Of a stretch of DNA of 64,000 nucleotides, positions 49,699-61,223 are shown piece after piece. This DNA is from Drechslerella dactyloides. Taxonomy: Eukaryota; Ascomycota; Orbiliomycetes; Orbiliales; Orbiliaceae. Where the stretch lies: contig JAGTWJ010000006.1 of assembly GCA_020064725.1 (NCBI GenBank), positions 1,426,001-1,490,000 on the forward strand. Reading direction: 5' to 3'. The notes beneath the pieces were generated by a model, which had not been told where the DNA came from, ran no database searches, and saw only the letters and a list, made by a program, of their open reading frames with translations. The position numbers were made by a program, and so were the translations under genes. The first letter of the stretch is position 1. Each line of letters opens with the position of its first letter.

Positions 49699-52564
49699 GT
49701 TTGGCAACTGCCACATCTATATCGAATGACGGTTTTGTTTCGACGTATGTATAATTGTATCGAGTCTTTGCACAGGGTATCAATGGAATGGTCGTATCCA
49801 TGATATTGGTGATAAATGCTTAGGATCCAGTAGCATACACTGTCCAGAATCGATAGCTTGAGGGTATATTGAGGGTTGCAGAGCCGGGAGCCCAAACAAA
49901 AAAGTTTAAGACAGCCGTGAGGGCAGCGGAGTGTAGCGCATAAGATTAGGCTGTAGTATAACATCCGCAGATATATTGTTAGAATTATTGGCATATTTTT
50001 GCGCGTACTCCGCCGACCCAGCTGCAAGGAGGCTCCAAATGTTATTAATTAGAATTGCTCCATAGGGATCTGCCGTGAGGTTTTCGAAGGGAATGCGAAA
50101 TGTGTCATGACTGTACGTATATAAGAGCATTCGAGACGACTATTATCAAAGCTGAAACGTAAGGTTCTGTCGGTCCCAGAGAGTGACCGATGCATACAGT
50201 TAACAAAAGTAATATTTGTAGGATAGCTGGATGTTAGAAAGTCGATATCAAATCGCTTTTAGGATCTCGCCAGCATCTTCGAACTGGGTCCTCCTTTTTG
50301 TTCGCGATTATTTCGGCAGTTTCATAATTGGTTTGATGTATTGGCTGCATGTATTCAGTGACGAGTGAGGATTAGTAGGCGTTTGGGGCTTTGCTTTGCG
50401 ACTCGGTACCGCGGTGAGAGGCGTGGAGACGAGAGGTGCGGAGATGTCGGAGTTGCGTATTCCTAGAGCCCAGGTTATATACTGGCTGGAATGCATATAT
50501 ATGCTATGATTCGTCAAAAGTAGCCGCGATATCCATCTCGAGGCACGTTTGAGAGATATATAGTAGTGGCCGTTGTGAATTCATGCTAAGGTTGGTTGAA
50601 CGGTTTCGCTGGGCCATGGCCCGGCGACCCGAATATGCTTGAAATATTTCTTCTCAAGTGCTTCTGCCCCGGAACTTTCACATCGCTGATGCATGCTGTT
50701 GGCTCAGGTAGCCATCGATCAACGGTACTCATGGGTCATTATTGTCATTTCGGTCATAGATATTTGGTGAATAGGTCATGACTTGGTGTGTGTCTGCACC
50801 CATGATTTCAGTTCAAGAATTCCGCATGCCGCAGGCGCTATCAGTATGCAGATGCATAGGTTTTTTGCTTGGATATATAAGCGTCCAGCCGGAAAACTTT
50901 CGCTTGAAGTGCACTGGTTGCTAGCGTCGTGTGTAAACCTGATGAATATTGTTCTTCTTGTAGCAGGTGACGGAAATTCATGCTTGTTAAAACTGTTGCT
51001 CGTAAACGAGGTGAAGTAATTTCAATGGTTTTATAGTAGCATAGAGGAGTATGGATATGGCTGATACTGGTTGCGGTTTCGAGATTTGGAAGATGAATCT
51101 GCTGCATGCCGGTTTGATGCCTTGTTGGTATTTTTCGCTGCATCCTTCACAGCTGCAGTTTGCTTTGTCTGAGTAGTAGAGTATCTCATTCGTTTGGCTC
51201 TCCTTGAGTTCTTTGGTGTCTTTCGATTAAGCCAAGTATGTATATAGTTTGTCAAGTGCATGTATCGTCGAAAGCCATTTGCTTGAATGTTGAGGATTGA
51301 TGAAATCCTCATCGTACTGTCTGTGATAACGCTCTGTGTATCAAATCTGCATGTTCGGTAATAGAAGAGTGTTTCTAGCTCTGGCTGTACCTACGTCAGC
51401 TTCGTATACTCTTCGTGATCACTTCAAAGTTGTCGCGGATATCATATATTTGTGTCTTGTGCTTTAGTGCTTCTGCATGATTCAGCGTCTCGGTACTTGA
51501 CGTATGTTTATTAGATGTTTAAAGCGGATTCTCTTGTCGTAGGTGAAGTCTGCTGGAAAACTCATAGCTGAATTGGGTCTGGCAGTTGCATCCAGGAGGT
51601 TCGACGAATGTTGGGCATATAACACGTCGAGAATCGTCGGATGTAGAGCTGTAAGAATTTGCGAATGCTAAATGCAGGCATTGGGAATATGTCATAAATT
51701 GTGGATCCGGATACGTCGAAAGTGTCCATGTTAGCGATTTGTATCCGCCGAAGTATTAAAAGCTGTAATCTTCCCATGCACTTGCAACTGTCTGCCCGCG
51801 GATGCATTATGGACAAACATTTGTGCTTCCGTATCCTTAATGAATACTTCACACAGTTGAAGGACGGCTCCATGCAAATGGTGGCTGTCGAAGAGAAGAG
51901 ATAGACCGATCAGTTGACTTATGGTGATTCGTATAGTCATTCGCCAGCTTGAGCTTGTAAGACAATGATATGCCTACGTGTAGATAAGTACTTAGGTAAA
52001 GAAGAATCTTACTACATGAGCACGATAACTTTAGCTGAGGGTTTGGGATATCGGTATGATTGATGGTGCTTTTCCCGGCATCATTTTTTCGATCGCTTTT
52101 CTTACGGTGGCTACTTCGTAGAACCCCGCTATGGTGTTTTGACTGTGTGACAGCTCTATGTGTGTTGCATATGTTACTGGAATCCGGAAATAGGACATAG
52201 TTGAGCCTGTCGAGTCGCGAGTCGTTCGATGGTATGCTTCGTCGTAGGATTTTGCGTTTGGTTGTGGAAGTAGATTTTATCGCTGGCTGCCAGAGCCAGT
52301 ACCCATAGCCTCATATAGCTATATCCGTTTTCATCTAACTGGAAACCACCCCGGGGTCGTAGCGTATGATAATCATGGATTCTGGCCATTTGGTCGTGAC
52401 TGCTATCATGGTATGTCTCGGTTTGTATACGACGCACTGGAGCGGTGATCGGTATCCAGCTACCCAGTAGGAGGCCCTCTGCCATGTAGCGAAGAAACCT
52501 ATGCGCGCTGATATAATTTCTCGAAGGGTCACATATGACAAATGTCGAAAGTTGTCAGGTTACC

Positions 52565-52635
52565 CAGGTCGGCCAGCAGGATATGCGTGCGAATTCAGCC
52601 ATGGACTGTCCAAGTTCGCCGGGATGGCCGACCTG
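52565..52635. repeat. 11-bp perfect inverted repeat, 49-nt spacer
   Basis: CAGGTCGGCCA at 52565-52575 and its exact reverse complement at 52625-52635. It is GC-rich in an AT-rich surround. Confidence 0.7.
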
Positions 52636-55503
52636 TGCCAGTTGCATGCGTACAGAACGACACTATGAGATAGGAAAATGTTGCAAAGGCAACTGCGTGC
52701 GGCCGGAATAAATTCTCCAGCATATGTATGCGGGTCCTATACTGTTACCATAAAGTTGCCAGGAGTCGCAGTTTGGTTGCTTGCATGAAGGGATCAGGGC
52801 TGAGGATTATGTTACTGTCAAGTGTCTTCCGAAGTGTCTCTCGCCGAAACTAAGTAATGAATAGGTCTTCCCAGAACCATGAGCTTTTTGGTTATGGTTA
52901 ATTCTCGGGCACTTCCATAGCATCAATTACGCCTGGAAAGCTTGGCTAATCATAGCTCGTAAAGTTTATAAAGCTGGAGCTGGCAAATGACATCCTCGAA
53001 ATAGCCTAAATTGTAAAATCCTTCAGGTCGGTTTCGTAATAGGCAATATTCCGGCGCGTATCAAGCGTAGATTTCTTACCCAAGCGAAGCATCTACTGTC
53101 TGTTGGTAATTCGTATAGTAAATGAGACTCAGTTAGCTAAGTCAACTGAATGCACATGAATGGTTCGAACTATGAGCATCAGAGCTGTTAAGGCAGGCTT
53201 AGAGAATCTAAACTGCCTGAGAGATAGACTGCCTGCGTTATATATAAAGATATTTGATAATCGATTGTCATAATTTCGTCCTGCCGAAGACCTCTTCGCG
53301 GACCTTGTATTCTGACATGCCTTGACATGAATCGTAGTGAGAGCGTTCGTTTTAAAATTCTTCAAGGCCATGTTTAATGATAGAGATTGAAAATACTTCG
53401 GAACCTTTATCGAGACTGGTCGTTGGGAGACGCATGAGACCCCAAGCTATTAAACTTCCCGAAGGGGCTAATCACCTAGAGTTCTTCCAATTTCGTGGTA
53501 CTCCAGATTTGTAAGGCAAAAATATCGGAAAATTACGCTGTATATTGAAAGAAATGCGTCTTGTCACATGTAGTAGCTCTCATGCGGTTCCAAAGCATTC
53601 ATGTGGAGGACTGCCTCGGGCTATATAGGTGGGATGGGATTCATCAGAATCTCCGGGATAGTGATTGGATGCGGCACTCTGCTGGAAATAATGCCCTTGA
53701 ACACGCATGAGTTATATGATATTGATCTTCTTTTCTGTCTCTCTTGGATCGTAAATTGAGAACGGCCATGTATACAGGTAGCGGCCCAATCGGCTCATGC
53801 TACCACTATGACTGTCATGAGGCCCTATGGCAAACTACCATAATATTCGCTGCCGAAGATAAATCTTTCTTGAAGTTCAGATTATGCGAACATATATATA
53901 TCGCCTGGTAACGGTAGATTTCAATGCATGAAGCATGGTGTTTTCCGTTTTCGGAAGCTAGACGCACGGTATATAGGAGGCTGTTATCCTCGAAAGAGAC
54001 CCTTCGCTGTTATCACCGGATCATGAATCTGACGCATGAATGGCGACATTTGTATGGGTGCGTTTCGTAGTATCGGCTCTGAAGGTTGTATCGAGCTAAG
54101 CATGTCGCGATCGTTGTTCCCTCGAAAATCGTGGATCATAAGACCTTCGTTCCAACTTCCGTGAGAGAAGTATTCATTCTATCTGAGCTGTTGCTTTTGC
54201 AATTTGTCCGAAATCGTGATCCTGGAGGTCCTCTAATTGCCTGATTGCTGCTAAATACCAGATACGTATACTCATTAGTAGTTGGCAGAACCCTCAAAGC
54301 ACATACGTATGCATATGTTAAGCTGTATTATCAACATTTTTTCTTTGATATATAACGACGAAACCACATGCTCGATGCAGTTTGTAATGATGGAAAGGAT
54401 ATTTTCCATATATGGGCAGGCAGGTGATTTGGTCGGTTAACTTTGGAGTTCAGTATTCGTGATTCCCTCTGGTGAATGACAATTGACTGAGTGCAACTTG
54501 GTGCCGTTGGGAACATGGAAGTTATCAAGACCGAGGGTTTGTCTCGTAAGGATAGCCAGTTCGTTAATCTTTGTGCATTTAAAACTGGAAGTTCCATATT
54601 TAGGTATTAACTCTGAGCGAGCGTAAGAGGCTTGCACGCCTTCTTCGCCATTTGAAGATTGACATTGCGGGTTATATAGAGATCCGCTGGTGTGCGGAAC
54701 GGGGTTATTGTAAGTGATTCGTAGTTGCTCAGATATATTAGACAGCCTTTCATAGTAGTGATCACGGGGCGGATAGGACCCCTTCGATCGTGCAGCATTT
54801 GGTGATATATCCAAAATAAAGTGTGGCGGACATAAGCTGTCTGTTAGGAAGAAGTCATGACGTTATGTAACTTTTGAAGTTAACATTCAACACGTAACGA
54901 AGCATAGTTTAGCTTCGATATAAAGGACTGATTCTGCGTTCCATGGTATAGAGAGCAGGTGTGATGACATAAGCTATATAAGTAATTAGTAAGTACCTGG
55001 GCAAGTACTTAATTTTGTGTGTAATATGTCCACTGTCCATAGTGGGTCGGATAGCCGTGGCCACGCGCGTGCCATGAACATGCTAAGAGAGACGAAGTAC
55101 GGTGTGAGAGATCATCGCGTTCAGTGTCTCGTTTCGATCTAGGGTGGGGGGTGTAAGATGTAAGGATGATAGATAGGTGCGACGAGCAGAAGTCTGGCCT
55201 CTAATTTATACTACAGCTGTGCCAACAAGAAGCGTCCAGAACCATATAGAGCTGAGCTCACTGCACAGGACTAATCCTCCCAGCAATCAACATAGCACGG
55301 AACCCCTCATAGAAGCTGAAATTCTGTTCCATAGGAATTCTCCTGTCTCCAACTCTTTAGACAGATGCTGCTTCTGGCAATCACAGGAGCTCCCATGCAC
55401 CATTCCCACCTCAAAACTTGATTAGAGAACCCATATACCAAAGATGAGCCCCATCACAGACGTACAGAACACCCATTCGTTCTTCGTGCGTGACTCGCAG
55501 GAT

Positions 55504-56191
55504 CTAGTGATCCCCAGCCATTTGCTCCACCCTAAACCCCTCAAGCTCTCCGTACCCATCCAGCTTACCGCGTAGATCCCACGGAAGTACTGCTTTCCGG
55601 CCCAATCCAGTCCGCAGCTCAAGGCTGAGAATACCAATAGCTATCAGAATGGCAATATCCAGGCAAACTCCATGCCTTCCGTGACCTCCAGTTACAATTT
55701 GAATCTTCAACGCGTCCGACATCCTCATCAAGTATTCGACCAGACAGAGAAAATAACAGAAGTTGGGTATCATGTACAGTGGTCCGTCGGGCAGAATGAG
55801 ATCCAAGATGATGAGCGCTATGGTGCGACTCACAAACCGCGTCGTGGGAACAATGACATCAGTCTGACAGAGTCTCCTGTAAACTTCTATTTGGGCCACC
55901 GTCATATCGGCACTGACGAACACTGGAGGCGCATCTCTCCTGATGATTTCTGGGTGCGCTACAAGTAACAAGATCAGTGTTAAGCAAATGCCATGATCAA
56001 AGCTTTGATATATCGGTAGGTGAATGACGAATCTAGCAAAGAGGATGTAATGGATAGTCATACCACTACCGGCGGACACGAGCTTCCAGTGCCATTCGAA
56101 CGCCCTCATGAACCCTATGGCCACGCATTAGCCGGCGTGAATACTACTAGGGATCGGATATATGAGTCAACAATGATATTTACGTACCCAT
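55504..56191 (-). CDS. Small multi-pass membrane protein, unrecognised (cluster member 1)
   Basis: Family not recognised. Proposed exons 56188-56191 (ATG G), 56064-56114 and 55504-55958 give 169 aa; all junctions are phase 1, with donors GTACGT and GTATGA. Translation could instead begin at the ATG at 56109. The N-terminus FMRAFEWHWKLVSAGS joins AHPEIIRRD. Hydrophobic segments cover roughly residues 60-75 (TIALIILDLIL), 80-95 (FCYFLCLVEYL) and 120-140 (VCLDIAILIAIGILSLEL), followed by a polar, charged tail. The 105-nt second intron is open in frame, so an intron-retained form would also be readable. It is the most downstream of five same-strand genes of similar size and layout. Confidence 0.6.
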
Positions 56192-56414
56192 GATTGAGCA
56201 GTGTCAAGTTCAAGTCGAGCTCCTAAGCTCCTCGGATTGGAAATTTCGCCTTACGTTTGTGTGAGGATGATGGGTGCGCATACGTAGAGGAGAAGTAATG
56301 TTCTCAGGAGCCTGAAAGCCCTTCACTGGTCGATGCATCTGGGTATCCTACACTGAGGTATTCATTCATGTAATCTGTACCGATTTGCGCCGACGTGCAT
56401 ATCAAAGGCGCACA

Positions 56415-57339
56415 TCAAGCCACACACAGTTCTCTGCATCTTTGACGGTCACCTCGGAACGCTCGGAACAAATCACAAATAAACAAACACCATAGCGTCT
56501 TTTCCCAGTCAAATATCCGCTCGTCTATGGCCAACAGCAGACGCTTTGAAAGCCCGGGGATCTGCTTCAGATGTTCGGGGAGGTCCTTCAAAAGTCCAAC
56601 CGTAAAGACGTCCTGGCACCACAAGATCCAACCGAGCCGTATGACGCAAAGCAACCGTGCGGCACCACGCATGAGCTTACCGCATCTTTGATGCTCCTGT
56701 GCTCTCCCTACGTTCTCCCAGTGCCGAATGAAGAGGCCGTTCAGGATATAGAAACAGTACAACGTGAGTTGAAAGACCATAGACCACGAGACCCTTACAG
56801 CATGGTTCGCCCAGACGGTGGTATCGAAGTAGGTAGCCGCCAGATGGCTCAGGAAGATTATGAGAACCGGGAGCCAGTTGCTCAATAGGCAGATGTTGTT
56901 TTTGTTGCAAACGTCCACCGCGGTGGCGTATCCGTACACGTATGCGTATGTGGCGGAAGTCCGCATCTGTTCTAATTCTTCCTCAGATGGGGGCGGTAGC
57001 GTCTTTGACCCTCTCGTGAAAAATGACATAACTGGATGAAAGCAAAATGGCATTAGTAGCAAATTCGATGGTGCCATTTCGTCCTATGTGGTGTTTGAAA
57101 AGGGAGTCGTGCGGCTCTCCGGGATGACCTACTAACGATACGGCCATTATTGGCCGAGTTGAGCGGGTGATCAATGGCCCAGTGTGAGAAGAGCATCGTC
57201 CATAAAGCTATTGGTAGAAATACAAGTTAACAAAGAAGCTCGCCCTGAATTAGCATTATTGGGGGCTTATCTTACCCCATGGACCCCATCGGGCGAGGAA
57301 GTTGTCTGAGCTGGCGCTGGCCTTGCTTTGCTTCGACAT
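56415..57339 (-). CDS. Small multi-pass membrane protein, unrecognised (cluster member 2)
   Basis: Family not recognised. Exons 57276-57339, 57142-57207 and 56415-57031 (introns 68 and 110 nt, both phase 1; donors GTAAGA and GTATCG; acceptors AATAG and TCCAG) give 248 aa. The start MSKQSKASASSDNFLARW is polar, then WALWTMLFSHWAID. Hydrophobic segments are LLSNWLPVLIIFLSHLAA, VSWSMVFQLTLYCFYILNGL and, more weakly, LLCVIRLGWILWCQDVF. The C-terminal 70 residues are basic and probably cytosolic. A proline/glutamate stretch (LPPPSEEELEQM) precedes the first strong helix. It is the longest member of the cluster. A later ATG inside intron 2 gives a longer but spurious start. Confidence 0.65.
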
Positions 57340-58438
57340 GTCTGGTTAACGGTGTATCGTCAAGTGTTACGTTACTAGGAGACCGTTGAGGTGAGTAACC
57401 CCAAGCTTAAGGAGGGTACTGGGTGGCACGCTATAACAGGCCCGTTGTTGGTATACCATCAATTGGTGGTATATAGGGGTAGGATATATATTATAATGGT
57501 GATGAGATGAATTTGTACTGTTTTATATGCACGCAGAGTGATGCGATATACAATATATAATTGGCATGATACCTAGGCAGTAAACTCGAATTATTGCCTC
57601 TTAAGAAATAACAGGGAGCTCTGTTGGTATATCAATATAGATAGTCAGAATCGATCGATCATGGGATCGCCTTACATGGAAGGAAGAATAATACCATAGA
57701 TATAAACTCTCGTTTATATGGTTTTCTTCGCCAGATCGCAAAGTATCCCGAGCCCCTGAATCAACCGCATGCGCGCAGACGTACTTTGAATAAGTAAGGA
57801 AGTATCTCAGGTGAACCGTTTGATGCTCATTTGCGTCAGATCTTGCACGTCCGGTCGAATCAACGAACCGTCGAGGTCAAGACAAAGTTGGACACTTATG
57901 TCACGTATCTTCATACGAGACAACCTTATCTCGAACCACGAGGGAACTTGGCGTAATTCATTCACTAAGCATATCTCGCCTTAGCCAAATATGCTACTAG
58001 TCTCCGGACCAGCCGCCGAGTATGCTACTATAAGAGCAACTGAAGGTATTGTTAGCACGTATAAAAAAAGCCCCGTGTATAGGTATAGCTACATGCATTC
58101 ATACGCCTGTGATATTATTCGGTTCTATGCATGCAACTATTTAAGACCGATATAGCTCTAGCAGTTTGGTTCATGGGTCAGAAAAACAGAGTATTGTTAA
58201 GACTCTATAGCCATCAAGGAAGGGATTAATTGGGCTCTCGAGGTTTCGCTTGTTCGATTCAGCAGAAATAATTTGACGTACCTACAGTTTCCTTCATCCT
58301 TGCTTCCCAGTGCCTCATGAAGCTTCATACAGGATTAAACCGACTGCAGGATCAATACCGATATCGATCGCAACAACAATAAGAAAACATATCGCTGGCC
58401 ATAAGCAAGCATGCATATAACATCTATCTTTGCCAGGC
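57340..58438. other. 1.1 kb spacer within the membrane-protein cluster
   Basis: AT-rich, no open frame of 60 codons on either strand. It presumably holds the promoter of member 2 and the 3' UTR of member 3. Confidence 0.6.
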
Positions 58439-59178
58439 TCAAACACCCAGTTGAGCATCCTTCTTAACCTCCACGCTCCCGAAGAGATAGAACGTCATCC
58501 CTCTGATCAAAAACCCAGCAAAGACCATAAGCAACGTAACCACGAGGCAGCGCGAATGATAATGACACATCAGAACATGCCTGAAAATTAGCTGTTGGAT
58601 CGTTGCATGGATACACCAGCGAACCAGGAAGCCGAAAAGAAAGGCTACCGACTCCGAGAACGGTTCTTCGGACTGTACCCCTGCAATATCGTTCGCAGCC
58701 TCGACACTGAAATATAGCGCGGCCAGGAGCCCACGAATCCGAATATAGTAGTCGCAGAGAAAGTTCGTGGCTAATTCATGAAGCTCAAGGCAGGTTGTAC
58801 CGTAGGGTCCTTCAGAACGTTGGTCCCATTAGAAAATACTCCCAAATGCCGTTCGGTTTGAAACCTATACGTACCGCTGGATGCGTCTTCTGCAGGTCCG
58901 CCGAATATATAAACAACTTTCAGGCGAGTCCCATCGGATAGAACAAGCTCTGAAGTTTCTGTAATAGGGTCGTTCGGATCTTTGAAGAGCCTGTGCGAGA
59001 CCATCACCTCGTATGCAGCTATACAAACGTAAGCCATGATCATTGAAAATGGTCAGAGCACCTGAATTCAAAGGTTAGATTGCTATGTATAGCACGTACA
59101 TCGTAGACTCAAGATTGGCTTGAGCTTTTGCTCAACAAATCGATTGAGGTGCCCCATGACTCGATTGGACTTCTCCAT
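58439..59178 (-). CDS. Small three-helix membrane protein, unrecognised (cluster member 3)
   Basis: Family not recognised. Exons 59100-59178, 58875-59018 and 58439-58770 (81 and 104-nt introns, both phase 1, both with GTACGT donors) give 184 aa. The N-terminus MEKSNRVMGHLNRFVEQKLK joins through ILSLRS to AYEVMVSHRLFKD. A polar stretch including TETSELVLSDGTRLKVVYIF leads to three hydrophobic segments: RGLLAALYFSVEAAN, SVAFLFGFLVRWCIHATI and CLVVTLLMVFAGFLIRG. The tail is GSVEVKKDAQLGV. An in-frame start inside intron 1 (ATG at 59043) is possible, but the spliced version keeps phase and resembles member 1 around the junction. The last exon is 332 nt, the same length as that of member 4. Confidence 0.6.
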
Positions 59179-59712
59179 GCCGAAAGATATGTATGCTTAG
59201 CGTAGATGCAATGGTCGATGCTGAGGTTCAGAGTGCGGGTCTGGTCGGTGGTCGATGATACCGTAACTGCTTCTGGTTCCAGATAGGTGGCCCGGTGTCA
59301 GGTGTAAGAGGGTATCGAGATCGGTCACCGGGGAGGTCTCATCGATAGAGAAATAATCTCTGAGACCGGCGCAGAAGAAGTCGTTGGCAATCGCCGCGTC
59401 AACGCCATCTGCTGCCGCGGCGCCTGCACGTCATAACGTTAACATGGACAACAAGCTGTAGATATATAACCTCAGCACAGCGTGCACATACCAGGTACAC
59501 CATATTCACAAGCTCACAAGGTGTTCCTAGGCGAAATTAGGTATGCAGCCCAAGGTTACCATTCTCCGATTCAACTCCACGATCTAACTCTAATCCAGAA
59601 GTGCCTTTCTCTGTCCTCCCTGTCATCCAAGTATGCCCATTTATCCGTACATCTCAAACCACATCGATACATCGCGATATACACCGCTCCATCAAGCCCT
59701 CTGTGCCACGCC

Positions 59713-60410
59713 TCAGGGAAGTACCACCCACTCAACCTCTTGACACACCGAGTCATAGATCGACCACATGACGAACCCCGCATACCCCACCAATATGATG
59801 GTCCGCCGCCAACTGCCAAAATACTGCGCCGGATTGCTGTAAGCTACCGTCAAAGTCCAGAGAAGCACCGTCACAGAGAGGGCGTAGCAGCAGATAATGA
59901 AGGTCAATCTAGCAGCTTCAGACACGGCATATGATGTAGCGTAGACGCCTACGATGCTGGAACCGATGCTCCCGAAGAAGAACGTGAGCAGGAACGCCCG
60001 TAGGATGTGAAATTTCAGCGGCAAGTCAAGATCCCTTAGCCTTGCTGGTAAGATGTTAGCTTTGTTCGTTCAAACTTACATCTGTGATGTAGTTATAGAA
60101 TGCGAGACTGGATCGAATTCCACTTGGACAATTTGCGTCCGAGTCCAATGGTGCAGCGGATGGTAACTTTACTTACGAAAATGCAAAGGCGTCGACGGAT
60201 CGCCATTCTCGAGATCTGACCCACCGGCTTCGAGGAGCTTCTCGGGGTCCTTCTCGCTCGCTGCAGACGGCCATGAATAGGTAGCTACATAATCTGTTAG
60301 TTCCGACTGTTGCTGCCATTATTATACCACGAAGTTTTGTCCTTACCCTTTCCGTCATATGGCGGAGGAGGAGGAGGCTGCAGAAGCGGCTGCGTAGATT
60401 GATCCGACAT
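59713..60410 (-). CDS. Small three-helix membrane protein, unrecognised (cluster member 4)
   Basis: Family not recognised. Exons 60347-60410, 60177-60284 and 59713-60044 (62 and 132-nt introns, phase 1; donors GTAAGG and GTAAGT) give 167 aa. The N-terminus is cytosolic-looking: MSDQSTQPLLQPPPPPPYDG, then an acidic stretch EKDPEKLLEAGGSDLENGD. Three hydrophobic segments follow: ILRAFLLTFFFGSIGSSIVG, ARLTFIICCYALSVTVLLW and IILVGYAGFVMWSIYD. The protein ends soon after the third (VCQEVEWVVLP). A neighbouring frame continues beyond the stop with charged residues (59571-59819), but no splice signal joins it. Confidence 0.65.
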
Positions 60411-61223
60411 CTTTCTATAAATCTATCCCGAGTTTACGCGTCTTGAGGAATATATAATGGCGGTGGTCGAACTGAATCAAGATATATCGAATCGTAGGGT
60501 CGAAACATTCGTGTTTACATGCAATGACCAAGTGATACGGGATTTAAACAATAGGGCGGCAGATATGACGAATGCCATATGCGTCCGGACACTGCGCTCC
60601 GCAACCAGATGTTGCTGGACAATTATATAAGGCGATGTGCGTGCCACTTGACATACTCTTGCACCTGCCAAGTTTGTGAATAGCCAAAATGCGAGACAGG
60701 ATTCATATGCAGAGCCAAGGAAGCTGCCCCTTAAGGATCAGCCTTGCGGGCTAAAGCAAACAAATAGTATCCGTCTGTTATAACGTTGGTATTGTACTAC
60801 ACGAGTACCCTGAAGGAAATTAATATCCTGCATACGGTCTGATAGAAAGGCATAGAGTTCCTTTGAATAGGGAATTGATATTGGATGTAAACATCAGATC
60901 CTCGATCTGTGGTCTTGGATTGTGAAGAGAGCAGTATCGCTCAGAAAAAGCAAATTGCTGCATGATAACGCGACTGAAACCGATACAATAGCTTGTACAG
61001 GTTTCTTAGTTAGCACTGGATACCACTTTTAGACGCGCAGGTCCGAACAAAAATGTATCTCGGTCGTCAAGATCAAGAGGAGGTATGTATGCTGTATACC
61101 TGGAAGCTGGATTTACCCGAGTCACAAGATGATATACCCTATAACTATGACTGCTCATGACGCAGGTTATTTTCACCAGTGTACCACCGAGCTAGGGTCT
61201 ACCGAAGACCTCTATTGAAACTC
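60411..61223. other. 0.8 kb spacer within the membrane-protein cluster
   Basis: AT-rich. One 64-codon minus-strand frame (60477-60671) has no features. It is likely promoter of member 4 and 3' UTR of member 5. Confidence 0.6.

Larger units (their letters stand above)
47659..55503. other. 7.8 kb AT-rich gene-poor stretch
   Basis: An abrupt fall in GC follows the carboxylesterase. Open frames reach only 125 codons (54437-54814 minus; 52174-52485 minus; 49085-49396 minus) and none has a recognisable domain or neighbouring splice-compatible exons. Stops, TATATA words and ATGCAT-type words are common. TpG and CpA remain frequent, so the classic repeat-induced point-mutation look is absent by eye. 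Two inverted repeats are listed separately. It could hold noncoding RNA or an old decayed element; I see no proof of either. Confidence 0.5.

Noticed and set aside
55672..55968. 98-aa plus-strand frame
   Set aside because: Antisense to the large exon of cluster member 1; no features.
59571..59819. 82-aa minus-strand frame overlapping the end of cluster member 4
   Set aside because: Would need an unmarked frame change; member 4 has its own stop and no donor/acceptor pair links the two.
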